64,000 bases of DNA, taken from the NCBI RefSeq assembly GCF_900091575.1, contig NZ_FMCR01000005.1, positions 310,001 through 374,000 on the forward strand. Direction: 5' to 3'. Both the position numbers and the translations under genes were made by a program. The notes beneath the pieces were generated by a model. It made no database searches. It had not been told where the DNA came from and saw only the letters and a program-made list of their open reading frames with translations. Shown here in pieces: positions 1 through 7,109 of the stretch. The DNA comes from Micromonospora saelicesensis (GTDB lineage: Bacteria > Actinomycetota > Actinomycetes > Mycobacteriales > Micromonosporaceae). Positions within the stretch are counted from its first letter, which is position 1, and each line of letters starts with the position of its first letter.

Positions 1-471
1 GAACCCGGCGACGATCGTGACGGCGAGCAGGGCGGTGGCGCGCCGCTCAGGGCTGAACCAGGCGACGATGACGGCAAACGCGGGTTCGTAGAGGACCATC
101 GCGCCGGTGATCCCGATCGCGATCATGACAGCGTAGAGCTGTTCGATGGTGTGGACCTGGGACCAGGCGACCAGCAGTGCGGTGGCGGTGATCGAGCCGG
201 CGGTCATCAGGGCACGTCCGCCGTGGTGGTCGAGCCACCGTCCGACGGGGATCGTCGCGAGGGCGCCGGCAAGGACACTCGCGGTGAGTGCGCCGGTGAC
301 GGCGGTCGTGGAGGTGCCGAGGGTGGCGGCCATTGGGGTGAGCAGGACGGCGTAGGCGTAGTAGAGAGTGCCGTAGCCGATGGTGGAGGTGATGGCGAGG
401 GCGGCGACGATGCGCCACCCGTGGTGCCCGCCAACAACAGGGTCGGCGGGCACCGTGACGGTGGTGGGCAT
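1..471 (-). CDS. MFS transporter, N-terminal part (runs off left edge)
   Basis: This is the first 157 residues of a major facilitator superfamily permease; the rest lies beyond base 1. Translation from the ATG at 471 gives a short polar N-terminus, then hydrophobic helices (AALAITSTIGYGTLYYAYAV, LTASVLAGALATIPVGRWLD) and the typical cytoplasmic loop GRWLDHHGGRALM between TM2 and TM3. The ATG overlaps the stop of the upstream flavoprotein as TGATG, so the two are probably translationally coupled. As the last visible gene of an arsenic operon it most likely exports an arsenical or an arsenical conjugate. The substrate is inference; MFS exporters of several kinds occur in ars operons. Confidence 0.85.
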   Translation of the reverse strand, partial: MPTTVTVPADPVVGGHHGWRIVAALAITSTIGYGTLYYAYAVLLTPMAATLGTSTTAVTGALTASVLAGALATIPVGRWLDHHGGRALMTAGSITATALLVAWSQVHTIEQLYAVMIAIGITGAMVLYEPAFAVIVAWFSPERRATALLAVTIVAGF

Positions 472-1889
472 CAGCTGGCGCAGCAGCCGCCGGTCTGAGC
501 GTCGGCGGGTGCGGCGTCGAGGGTGAGCAGGCTCAACGGTGCGGCGAGCAGGCCGCCGGAGATGCCGGTGGCCAGGCCCCGTCCGGAGCTCGGGGCGGCC
601 GGTGCCGGACCGCAGCAGCTGTCGGCGGTGGCGGACTCGTCCGGGTTGCTGTTGCACACCCCGGTCTCGGGGAGGTCGAGTTGAACGTCGCGGGCGGCGG
701 CCCAGTCGTTGGCGAGGGCGGCGACGACGGAGCGGACCTGCTCGTAGCCGGTGGCCATCAGGAACGTCGGCGCCCGCCCGTAGGACTTCATACCGACGGC
801 GTAGTACCCCGACTCGGGATGGGTGAGCTCGTCCACGCCGTGCGGGGGCACGGTGCCGCAGGAGTGCTCGTTGGGGTCGATCAGCGGGGCCAGGGCGCGG
901 GTGGCGCCCAGCACCGGGTCGAGGTCGAGGCGCAGTTCCGCAGCGATGGTGTGGTCGGGGCGGAAGCCGGTGGCCGCGACGATGCGGTCCACGGTGGTCT
1001 GCTCTTCGCTGCCGTCGGCGTGGCGCACGACCACGCTGACCCGGCCGCCGGTGGGGGTGAGGGCGTGCACCGCGAAACCGGTGAGCAGGCGGATCCGGCC
1101 GGCGTCGACGTGCGCGCGTAGCCGGGAGCCGAGCGCACCGCGCGCGGGCAGCGCATCGGCGTCGCCGCCGCCGTAGGTGCGCGCTGGCGAGGTGGTGCGG
1201 ATCGCCCAGGTCACCTCGGTGCCCGGGGTGGATTCGGCCAACTCGGCGAGGGAGAGCAGGGTGTTGGCAGCGGAGTGGCCGGCGCCGACGACAAGGGTGT
1301 GCCGGCCGGCGAACCGGTCCCGGTCGGTCCCGAGGACGTCGGGCAGCGCGTGCTCCAGATACCCGGCGACGTCGCGCTCACCACGGGCGGGCAGTCCGGA
1401 GGCGCCGAGGACGTTCGGGGTGCCCCAGGTGCCGGAGGCGTCGATGACCGCGCGGGCCAGCACCTCCTGGCCGTCGGCGAGGCGGATCAGAAACGGAGTG
1501 GACTCGCGGCCGGCGGTGCGCAGCCGGTCGAGGCCGAGGCGGCTGATCGCCTCGACGCGGGCGCCGTAGCGCAGGTGCGGCTTGAGCTGCGGCACCTCCG
1601 CCAGGGGCTGGAGGTAGTCGTCGGCCAACTCGGCGCCGGTGGGCAGGACCTCCAGGTCGGGAGCGACCCATCCGGCGTCGTCGAGCAGCCGGCGGGCGGC
1701 GGGGTCGATGTTGTAGCGCCAGGGGGAGAAGACCCGCACGTGTCCCCACTGCCGCACGGCGGCGGCAGGGGTGTCGCCGGCTTCCAGGACGAGGAAGGGC
1801 AGGCCACGCTCGTGCAGGTGCGCGGCGGCGGCCAGGCCGACCGGTCCGGCGCCGATCACCACGACCGGCAGGTCGTCCAGGGCGTTCAT
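471..1889 (-). CDS. FAD/NAD(P)-binding oxidoreductase of the ars operon, Cys-rich tail
   Basis: A 472-residue flavoprotein. Residues 8-25 hold the FAD Rossmann motif (VIGAGPVGLAAAAHL), a second nucleotide-binding motif VVGAGHSAANTLLSL lies near residue 200, and an ATGFRP motif lies near 310, as in flavin monooxygenase/ArsO-type enzymes. The last 70 residues are unusual: they carry VCNSN, SCCG and a terminal GGCCAS, possible thiol ligands for As(III). The start has a clear GAGGAGA site five bases upstream. It sits 73 bp downstream of arsN and is coupled to the MFS gene. A role in oxidising or reducing an arsenical is inferred from context; the family is otherwise broad. Confidence 0.8.
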   Translation of the reverse strand: MNALDDLPVVVIGAGPVGLAAAAHLHERGLPFLVLEAGDTPAAAVRQWGHVRVFSPWRYNIDPAARRLLDDAGWVAPDLEVLPTGAELADDYLQPLAEVPQLKPHLRYGARVEAISRLGLDRLRTAGRESTPFLIRLADGQEVLARAVIDASGTWGTPNVLGASGLPARGERDVAGYLEHALPDVLGTDRDRFAGRHTLVVGAGHSAANTLLSLAELAESTPGTEVTWAIRTTSPARTYGGGDADALPARGALGSRLRAHVDAGRIRLLTGFAVHALTPTGGRVSVVVRHADGSEEQTTVDRIVAATGFRPDHTIAAELRLDLDPVLGATRALAPLIDPNEHSCGTVPPHGVDELTHPESGYYAVGMKSYGRAPTFLMATGYEQVRSVVAALANDWAAARDVQLDLPETGVCNSNPDESATADSCCGPAPAAPSSGRGLATGISGGLLAAPLSLLTLDAAPADAQTGGCCAS

Positions 1890-1962
1890 CAGGTATCTCC
1901 TCTGTCGAGAGTTGTCGAATCAAGCAGGTAGACGGCGGCCGTGCGGCGGGGTCGAGGGTTGG

Positions 1963-2460
1963 TCAGGTGATGACGGGGCTGCGGCGCTCCAGCAGGATCA
2001 CGTCGCGCCACCGGCCGTGGTGGCGGGCGACCCGCTCACGCACGCCGATGACCCGGAAACCGGCGCGCTCGTGCAGGCGGAGGCTGGCGGTGTTCTCGCC
2101 GAAGACACCTGACTGGATGGTCCAGACGCCCGCTGCTTCGGTGGAGGCGATCAGGGCGTCCAGCAGGAGGCGGGCGACGCCGCGGCCGCGGGCGGTGGGG
2201 TCGACGTAGACGGAGTGCTCGACCACGCCGGCGTAGACCGCGCGGGCGGAGGTGGGTGAGACGGCAACCCACCCGATCACCGTGCCGTCGCCGCCGACAG
2301 CGACGAGGCGGTGCGCGGGCAGTTTGCCAGCGTCAAACTGTGCCCAGGTCGGCGCCGTGGTCTCGAAGCTGGCGTCGCCGCCGTCGAGACCCGCTTGGTA
2401 GATCGCGAGCACTTGTGCGGCGTCGCCGGCCGTCATGGGGCGAACGGTGATGTCGGCCAT
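1963..2460 (-). CDS. arsN: GNAT acetyltransferase, ArsN-like
   Basis: A 165-residue GNAT N-acetyltransferase. It begins MADITVRPMTAGDA, has the acetyl-CoA loop with R/G-rich TARGRGVARLLLDAL near residue 90, and ends with the family's RERVARHHGRWRDVILLER stretch. This is the phosphinothricin acetyltransferase-like pattern, in which ArsN1 enzymes of ars operons acetylate the amino group of arsinothricin. The ATG overlaps the arsR stop as TGATG, so the reading frame extending further upstream is not the gene. Substrate assignment rests on family and operon context; it could also act on phosphinothricin-like compounds. Confidence 0.8.
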   Translation of the reverse strand: MADITVRPMTAGDAAQVLAIYQAGLDGGDASFETTAPTWAQFDAGKLPAHRLVAVGGDGTVIGWVAVSPTSARAVYAGVVEHSVYVDPTARGRGVARLLLDALIASTEAAGVWTIQSGVFGENTASLRLHERAGFRVIGVRERVARHHGRWRDVILLERRSPVIT

Positions 2461-2786
2461 CAGCAGGCTCCGTTCGGGTGCGGGGCGGGTCGGCCCATAA
2501 CGACGTCGGCGGCGGAGGGGAAGCAGTCGACGCAGGCGTCGTTGATCCGGTAGTGCCGGGCGGTGCCGACCGCCTCGACGAGGACGAACCGCACCTCGGT
2601 GAGGATCTTCAGGTGCTGCGAGACGGTGGACTGGGCCAAGCCGATCGCGGCGACGACCTCGCCGACGCTCATCGGTCGGGCGTAACGGGCGAGGTACTCG
2701 ACGATCTGGACCCGGGTCGGGTCCGCGAGGGCCCGGAACCACGACGCGTACTGCTGCGCGGTGCTCCGGTCGAGCAACTCGTCCAC
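2460..2786 (-). CDS. arsR: ArsR/SmtB family repressor (CxxC C-terminal type)
   Basis: A 108-residue winged-helix repressor. The ArsR fold is clear: WFRALADPTRVQIVEYLA, then the recognition helix region GLAQSTVSQHLKILTEV, then the wing GTARHYRIN. A CVDC pair at about residues 85-88 is followed by FPSAADVVMG, and a terminal Cys closes the protein; these are plausible metalloid ligands. Translation starts at GTG with a GGGGTGAG site upstream. It lies 12 bp downstream of the M28 gene and overlaps arsN by one base. It probably represses this operon; a dyad just upstream (2805-2826) could be an internal operator. Confidence 0.87.
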   Translation of the reverse strand: MDELLDRSTAQQYASWFRALADPTRVQIVEYLARYARPMSVGEVVAAIGLAQSTVSQHLKILTEVRFVLVEAVGTARHYRINDACVDCFPSAADVVMGRPAPHPNGAC

Positions 2787-2798
2787 ACCTCACCCCTT

Positions 2799-4052
2799 CT
2801 ATCGTTCATCGCCGATTGACGATGAAAGTGTAGCGGGCGCGGCAGCGGCGAGGCCGACGGTCGCGACAACGAGGCGGACGATCGCCTTCAGGGTGTGCGG
2901 GTCGACGCGGTCCGGGGTGTCGGCGGGACTGTGGTAGCCGGCCATGCCGGCGCCGATGCCGGCCGCCGCGAGCCCCGCGGCGGCGTAGCGGCGGTTGTCG
3001 GAGGCGACCGGTCCGGCGGCGAGCGGAAGGCCGGTGTGCCGCCCGGCCTGATCGAGCAGGGCGAGCAGGGCATGGGCCGGCCCGCCGGCCTCGACCGCGG
3101 CGGCTTGGTCGAGCTGCCCGGCGCCGTCGACGTTGATGACCAACGGCCGGGCGTCGCCGGCGTGCAGCTGCTGGCTGTGGTGGGCCGAGCCCAGCGCGCC
3201 GACTTCCTCGGCGTCGAGCAGCGCGACCGCCAGCCCGACCCCCGCAGGGCGGGCGGTGGCAAGGATTCGGGCGGCTTCCAGGACTACCGCGACGCCGCTG
3301 GCGTTGTCCGACGCGCCGGGCTGACGCAGGCCGGGATGGTCGCCGACGCCGTCGTAGTGGGCGGTCAGCAGCACCTCGGTCCCACCCGGCGCCGCTGCCG
3401 GGAACCTCGCGTGGATGTTGGCGCCGGTCACGTCGCGGCGGCGCAGCGGGGTGTTCGCGCTCAACCAGCCCGCACTGGTGGCGGCGGCGAGGATGGCGCG
3501 GTGGGTGCCCGCGTCGAGGGTCAAAATGGGCAGGGGTCCCGGGTCCGGGCCGGCGAGGACCGTGTACTGCCAGCCGTCGGCGTCGACGGCCCGGCTCAGC
3601 AGCAGACCGGCGGCGCCCTGGGCGTCGCGGGCGGCGTCGAGCGGGTTCCCGCCCGCGGGCACCACCAGCCACCGGCCGGTTGGGTCGCCGCTGCCGGCCA
3701 CACCCAACGGGCCGCGCCTGACCTTAGAAGTGTCGGCTGAGGTGGGGTGGACCGCGGCCTCGCGGCCGAAGGTCAGCCGCGTCGAGGTGTCGCCGTCGCC
3801 CCAGACGACGGTCGGTGCCGCGTACAGCTCGGGCACGTTGCGGACCGGGAAATCGTCGGTGTCGACCACCGCGCCGAGGTCGGCAAGATGCGCGACGAGC
3901 CAGGCGCGGGCGGCGGCACCGCCGGCCGTGCCGACCCGCCGGCCGGTGAATTCAGCCGAGGCGAGAGCAGTGACCGTGGCGGCCATCCGCTCGGCCGACA
4001 CCAGGGGAAGTGTCGCGTCGAGGTGGGCGGCCGACTCCGACGAGGCGGTCAT
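2799..4052 (-). CDS. M28 family zinc aminopeptidase in ars operon
   Basis: A 417-residue M28 metallopeptidase. The di-zinc ligand set is visible in order: TAHYDG, ASDNASG, LDAEEVG (the catalytic/bridging Glu pair), INVDG and GYHSPADTPD. A PA-like insert precedes the peptidase domain. I chose the ATG at 4052 because it overlaps the upstream stop as ATGA; an in-frame ATG nine bases earlier is an alternative. There is no clear signal peptide. An M28 peptidase between a Cys-rich protein and arsR is not part of the standard ars set. Cleaving an arsenical peptide or conjugate is speculation from context. Confidence 0.85.
   Translation of the reverse strand: MTASSESAAHLDATLPLVSAERMAATVTALASAEFTGRRVGTAGGAAARAWLVAHLADLGAVVDTDDFPVRNVPELYAAPTVVWGDGDTSTRLTFGREAAVHPTSADTSKVRRGPLGVAGSGDPTGRWLVVPAGGNPLDAARDAQGAAGLLLSRAVDADGWQYTVLAGPDPGPLPILTLDAGTHRAILAAATSAGWLSANTPLRRRDVTGANIHARFPAAAPGGTEVLLTAHYDGVGDHPGLRQPGASDNASGVAVVLEAARILATARPAGVGLAVALLDAEEVGALGSAHHSQQLHAGDARPLVINVDGAGQLDQAAAVEAGGPAHALLALLDQAGRHTGLPLAAGPVASDNRRYAAAGLAAAGIGAGMAGYHSPADTPDRVDPHTLKAIVRLVVATVGLAAAAPATLSSSIGDER
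2805..2826. promoter_or_regulatory. 7-bp dyad upstream of arsR, possible internal operator
   Basis: TTCATCG and CGATGAA form perfect 7-bp arms separated by eight bases. The dyad lies inside the last codons of the M28 gene and 19-40 bp before the arsR start, so it could be an ArsR autoregulatory site. No promoter boxes were resolved. Confidence 0.4.
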
Positions 4053-4309
4053 CCGCAGCATCCCTGACCCGTCGTGACGGCTTCGGTCTTCGCCTCGGTC
4101 CCGCAGCAGGAGCCGGCCGCTTGGGCGGCCTGCTGGCTGCCGCAGCACGGTCCCGCCGTCGGCGACTGCCCGGCGGGCGGAAGGATCGAGCCAACCGCCT
4201 GCGCGGGGCTGCCACAGCAGGAACCGGAGCCGGTCACGGCCAGGGCGGCGCCCGGATCACCGGCGAATCCGCCCACCGTCGCGGGGTTGGTCTGGGTGTT
4301 CTCGCTCAT
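4049..4309 (-). CDS. Small Cys-rich protein with four CCG motifs
   Basis: An 86-residue protein of low complexity with four CC-G motifs: SCCGS, PCCGS, SCCGT and a terminal GCCG, giving eight cysteines and no other obvious fold. The stretches between are Ala/Gly/Thr-rich. The ATG at 4309 has AAAGG seven bases upstream; a GTG directly before it is less well spaced. It is the first gene of the minus-strand ars operon and overlaps the M28 start by four bases. The adjacent flavoprotein carries the same SCCG motif. An As(III)-binding buffer or chaperone is a reasonable inference; I know no named family with this pattern. Confidence 0.75.
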   Translation of the reverse strand: MSENTQTNPATVGGFAGDPGAALAVTGSGSCCGSPAQAVGSILPPAGQSPTAGPCCGSQQAAQAAGSCCGTEAKTEAVTTGQGCCG

Positions 4310-4391
4310 CACACAACCTTTCGATTAACGGATGCCGGTCAGGGCGTAGGCGGTGTCACGGACCTGACGACCCCTCCCCGCGACGTCTGTC

Positions 4392-4406
4392 TTGACGTTC
4401 GTCGAA
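4392..4406. promoter_or_regulatory. Putative ArsR operator between divergent ars units
   Basis: TTGACGTTCGTCGAA in the 140-bp divergent region contains GACG-TT-CGTC, and its first six bases could serve as a -35 for the plus-strand arsR. Similar dyads are known for actinobacterial ArsR operators. No convincing -10 was seen. Confidence 0.4.
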
Positions 4407-4449
4407 TCAGAGAGTTGCACGCTGCTTAGACACCTGTCAACCTAGAGGA

Positions 4450-4827
4450 ATGTCAAAGCAAGCCGGATTGCTTCCCGCCATCGACCTCACCGCCGACACA
4501 CCGTGCTGCCCGCCGCTGGCGCAGAGCCGGGTGCCCGCGCAGACCGCCGCGGTGCTCGCGCCGGCGTTCAAGGCACTCGGCGACCCGGTGCGGCTGCAGC
4601 TGATGTCGATGATCGCCTCCGCGAAGGGCGGGGAGGCGTGCGTCTGCGACCTGACCCCGGCGTTCGACCTGACCGGGCCGACGATCTCGCACCACCTCAA
4701 GACGCTGCGCGAGGCTGGCCTCGTCGACGCCGAACGGCGCGGCACCTGGGTGTACTACCGGGCCCGGCCGGCCATCCTGCGCCAGCTCGCTGGACTGCTC
4801 AGCGTCGAACCGGCCGCCGTGGCCTGA
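4450..4827 (+). CDS. arsR: ArsR repressor, actinobacterial Cys-Cys/CVCDL type
   Basis: A 125-residue ArsR repressor. It has FKALGDPVRLQLMSMIA, the recognition helix LTGPTISHHLKTLREAGLV and the wing RRGTWVYYRARP. Cysteines 19 and 20 (TPCCPP) and 64/66 (ACVCDL) match the CC plus distal Cys arrangement by which Corynebacterium ArsR binds As(III). Because Cys19/20 must be included, the start at 4450 is favoured even though AGAGGA lies unusually close to it. Its 3' end overlaps the convergent flavoprotein by 29 bp. Confidence 0.9.
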   Translation: MSKQAGLLPAIDLTADTPCCPPLAQSRVPAQTAAVLAPAFKALGDPVRLQLMSMIASAKGGEACVCDLTPAFDLTGPTISHHLKTLREAGLVDAERRGTWVYYRARPAILRQLAGLLSVEPAAVA

Positions 4828-5908
4828 GGCCTGGGCGGCGACCCAGGCCGGGTAGGCGCTCGGCCAGGGCGGTGGCGACGTGCGTGGCGTCGCGGCCGAC
4901 GCCACGCAGGGTGTTCGATGAGAACGAGCGTTGGAACTCCAACCCCAGGTAGGCCAGCGCGGGGTGGGTGGTGGAGATCCCGCCGACGTGTTCGGGCCTG
5001 CCGTCAGGCGTGAGGGCGCCGAGCGCGGCGAGGTATCCGAGGTGCGGCCGGTAGCCGGTCGCGAAGATCACCGCGTCGACCGGCTCGCACGTGCCGTCGG
5101 GCCACCTGACGCCCTCGGGGGTGAAGGCGGTGACCATGTCCCGGCGGTCGAACAGGCCGCGGGCGATGGCGTCGCGGTAGAGGCCGGTGTCGAGCACCGC
5201 GGCATGACGGATCAGGCGGGTGAGCACCGCGCGGGGGAGGCGGTCCGCCCCGGTGACATCCAGCCAGTGGTGCAGGTCCCGGCCGCGGATGCGCTGCGGC
5301 ACGAACTGGATCGGCGCCCGGGTGGCCAGGGTGACCCGGGCGGTCGACGCCAGCTCGTGGGCGACCTGGACGGCGGAGTTTCCGGCGCCGACCACGATGA
5401 CCCGCTTGCCAGCGTACGGCTCGGGCCTGCGGTACCGCGCGACGTGCCGCACTTCGCCGGTGTAGTCGCCGAGACCGGGCAGCGCCGGCAGGTACGGGTT
5501 TCCGAACGAGCCGCTGGCCGCGATGATCCCCGTCGCCGCGATCTCGTCGCCGCTGTCGGTGCGCACCAGGTAACCGCCGCCGGGGCGTTGACGCACGGCG
5601 GTGACACGCACGCCGGTGCGGATCTCGGCGTCGATGCCGCTGGCGTAGCGGCGCAGGTAGGCGACGACCTCGTCGCGCGTCGGGTACCGCTGCGGATCGC
5701 CCCCGCCGAACGCCAGGCCCGCCAGCGCGCTGAAGCGGGCCGGGGAGAACAGGGTCAGGCTGTCGTAGTAGTCCGGCCACGAACCCACCGCCTCAGCACC
5801 TGCCTCCAGCACGACGGGGTTCAGGCCAGCGGTCAGGACGGCGTGAGCGGCGGCGAGGCCGGACTGGCCGCCGCCGACGATGATCACAGGATCTTCAGAG
5901 GTGGTCAC
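4799..5908 (-). CDS. ArsO-like flavin-dependent monooxygenase
   Basis: A 369-residue FAD/NAD(P)H oxidoreductase. IIVGGGQSGLAAAHAV at residues 9-24 binds FAD, VIVVGAGNSAVQVAHEL near 170 binds NADPH, and FATGYRPHLGYL near 290 is the conserved hinge. This layout is that of ArsO, a flavoprotein common in actinobacterial ars clusters whose exact reaction is unsettled. The start is GTG at 5908. A TACGAT -10 box (5920-5915) and TTGTCA -35 (5942-5937), 16 bases apart, place the transcript start at or next to the GTG, so translation is probably leaderless. An ArsR-type dyad lies between the boxes. Confidence 0.82.
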   Translation of the reverse strand: MTTSEDPVIIVGGGQSGLAAAHAVLTAGLNPVVLEAGAEAVGSWPDYYDSLTLFSPARFSALAGLAFGGGDPQRYPTRDEVVAYLRRYASGIDAEIRTGVRVTAVRQRPGGGYLVRTDSGDEIAATGIIAASGSFGNPYLPALPGLGDYTGEVRHVARYRRPEPYAGKRVIVVGAGNSAVQVAHELASTARVTLATRAPIQFVPQRIRGRDLHHWLDVTGADRLPRAVLTRLIRHAAVLDTGLYRDAIARGLFDRRDMVTAFTPEGVRWPDGTCEPVDAVIFATGYRPHLGYLAALGALTPDGRPEHVGGISTTHPALAYLGLEFQRSFSSNTLRGVGRDATHVATALAERLPGLGRRPGLRPRRPVRR

Positions 5909-5914
5909 ATCACC

Positions 5915-5944
5915 ATCGTATCGTCATTTCGTTGAATGACAATA
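5915..5944. promoter_or_regulatory. Divergent promoter/operator: dyad between -35 and -10
   Basis: On the minus strand TTGTCA (5942-5937) and TACGAT (5920-5915), 16 bases apart, form a good promoter for the flavoprotein. Between and over them lies a dyad (5919-5928 / 5935-5944) with 9 of 10 paired positions, core GTCATT-tcgttg-AATGAC. Binding there by the divergent ArsR would block both directions. Confidence 0.6.
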
Positions 5945-5971
5945 TGACTGTGGTGCGGGAAGGTGTCAGGC

Positions 5972-6316
5972 ATGGATGAGCCCAACCCCGCGCAGGTGGC
6001 CCCGCCCGCGACGGCGCCTCCCGGCGCCCCGGGCGGGTTGGCGCCGGACACGCAGGAGTTCCTCAAGGCGCTGGGCAGTCCCACCCGCCAACGGATCATG
6101 ATGCTGTTCGCCCAGGGCGCCGAACTGTCCGTCGGGCACGTCGCCGAGCGCGTCGGGATCAGCCAGGCGACCGCGTCGCAGCAGCTGACCCTGCTGCGAC
6201 GGGGGCGGGTCGTGACCTCGCGGCGTGACGGCAAGACGGTCTACTACCGGGCCGACCGCGACGGCGCGCAGGCAGCGCTGGCCGAACTGCAGTCCTACCT
6301 CAAGACCTGCTGCTGA
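5972..6316 (+). CDS. arsR: ArsR family repressor with terminal Cys pair
   Basis: A 114-residue ArsR protein with a Pro/Ala-rich N-terminal tail. Helix-turn-helix elements are FLKALGSPTRQRIMMLFAQ, GISQATASQQLTLLRRG and the wing RRDGKTVYYRAD. The only cysteines are the last two residues (KTCC), a position used for As(III) sensing in some ArsR types. I start at ATG 5972 because GGAAGG ends eight bases before it; the GTG nine bases earlier would overlap that site. It is first in the plus-strand arsC-acr3 unit but is separated from the fusion gene by 91 bp containing a separate promoter. Confidence 0.87.
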   Translation: MDEPNPAQVAPPATAPPGAPGGLAPDTQEFLKALGSPTRQRIMMLFAQGAELSVGHVAERVGISQATASQQLTLLRRGRVVTSRRDGKTVYYRADRDGAQAALAELQSYLKTCC

Positions 6317-6371
6317 ACCGACCCCCGCACCGAGGCGACGGCGGACCGGTCCGCGCCCACCCAGCCGTCGT

Positions 6372-6420
6372 TTGACACGCCGCGATCGCTCAGTAATCAT
6401 TGAGTCAATGATTACTGAGC
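6372..6420. promoter_or_regulatory. Leaderless promoter with 33-bp palindromic operator over the start codon
   Basis: Bases 6388-6420 form a palindrome with 16-bp perfect arms and a single central base (6404). It covers a probable -10 (TAATCA, 6394-6399) and the ATG at 6408. TTGACA at 6372-6377 is a consensus -35 sixteen bases upstream. The transcript start would fall at the ATG, and no ribosome site is present. This is the strongest operator in the window and is presumably bound by the ArsR domain of the gene it controls. Confidence 0.75.
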
Positions 6421-7109
6421 TTGCCTCCTTGCAGGGGCGCGCCCGGATCCACGCCGCGCTCGGCGACCCGGCGCGCCTGGCGATCGTGGACGCGCTCACC
6501 CTCGGCGACGCCTCGCCTGGAGAAATCGCCCACGACCTTCAGATACCGACGAACCTCGTCGCCCACCACGTCAAAGTCCTTACCGACGCAGGCCTCGTCG
6601 TGCGCGGGCGCTCCGAGGGCGACCGGCGTCGCACCTACCTGCGGCTGCGCCCCGAAGCCCTCACCGCACTGAACCCCGCGCCCCTGACCGGCGTGGGACG
6701 GGTGGTGTTCGTGTGCACCCGCAACTCCGCCCGCTCGCAACTGGCCGCCGCTCTGTGGTCTGAGCGCACCCACACCCCGGCCGCGTCCGCGGGAACACAG
6801 CCCGCCGAGCGGGTCCACCCCCGGGCCGTCGCCGTGGCCCACCGGCACGGTCTGGCCCTCGACCCGAGCAGCACCAACCGCGTCGCGGACATCGTGCGCG
6901 ACGACGACCTGGTCATCGCCGTCTGCGACAACGCCCACGAGGAACTCACCGCCCCGGCCCGGCCCCGCCTGCACTGGTCGGTGCCCGACCCCGTGCGCCT
7001 CGACACCGACGATGCGTTCGAGACGGCGTTCGCCGACCTCGCCGCCCGCGTCGACCGGGTCGCCCCCGTCATCACCCCCGCCATGACCTCGCGAGGACCC
7101 CATGACTGA
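6408..7109 (+). CDS. ArsR-ArsC fusion: HTH repressor plus LMW-phosphatase-type domain
   Basis: A 233-residue two-domain protein. Residues 1-90 are an ArsR winged helix (IHAALGDPARLAIVDALT, IPTNLVAHHVKVLTDAG, RRRTYLRLRP). Residues 98-220 are a low-molecular-weight phosphatase/arsenate reductase fold with the P-loop VFVCTRNSARSQLA and a second Cys in IAVCDNAHEEL. The DNA-binding half lacks cysteines, so sensing may go through the reductase half. The ATG has no Shine-Dalgarno and sits inside its own palindromic operator, implying autoregulated leaderless expression. It overlaps the next arsC by eight bases. Such fusions occur in other actinobacteria. Confidence 0.87.
   Translation: MITELASLQGRARIHAALGDPARLAIVDALTLGDASPGEIAHDLQIPTNLVAHHVKVLTDAGLVVRGRSEGDRRRTYLRLRPEALTALNPAPLTGVGRVVFVCTRNSARSQLAAALWSERTHTPAASAGTQPAERVHPRAVAVAHRHGLALDPSSTNRVADIVRDDDLVIAVCDNAHEELTAPARPRLHWSVPDPVRLDTDDAFETAFADLAARVDRVAPVITPAMTSRGPHD

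Noticed and set aside
6225-6407. Upstream extension of the ArsR-ArsC fusion frame
   Set aside because: Overlaps the previous arsR in another frame and precedes the promoter and palindrome at 6372-6420; the ATG at 6408 is the real start.
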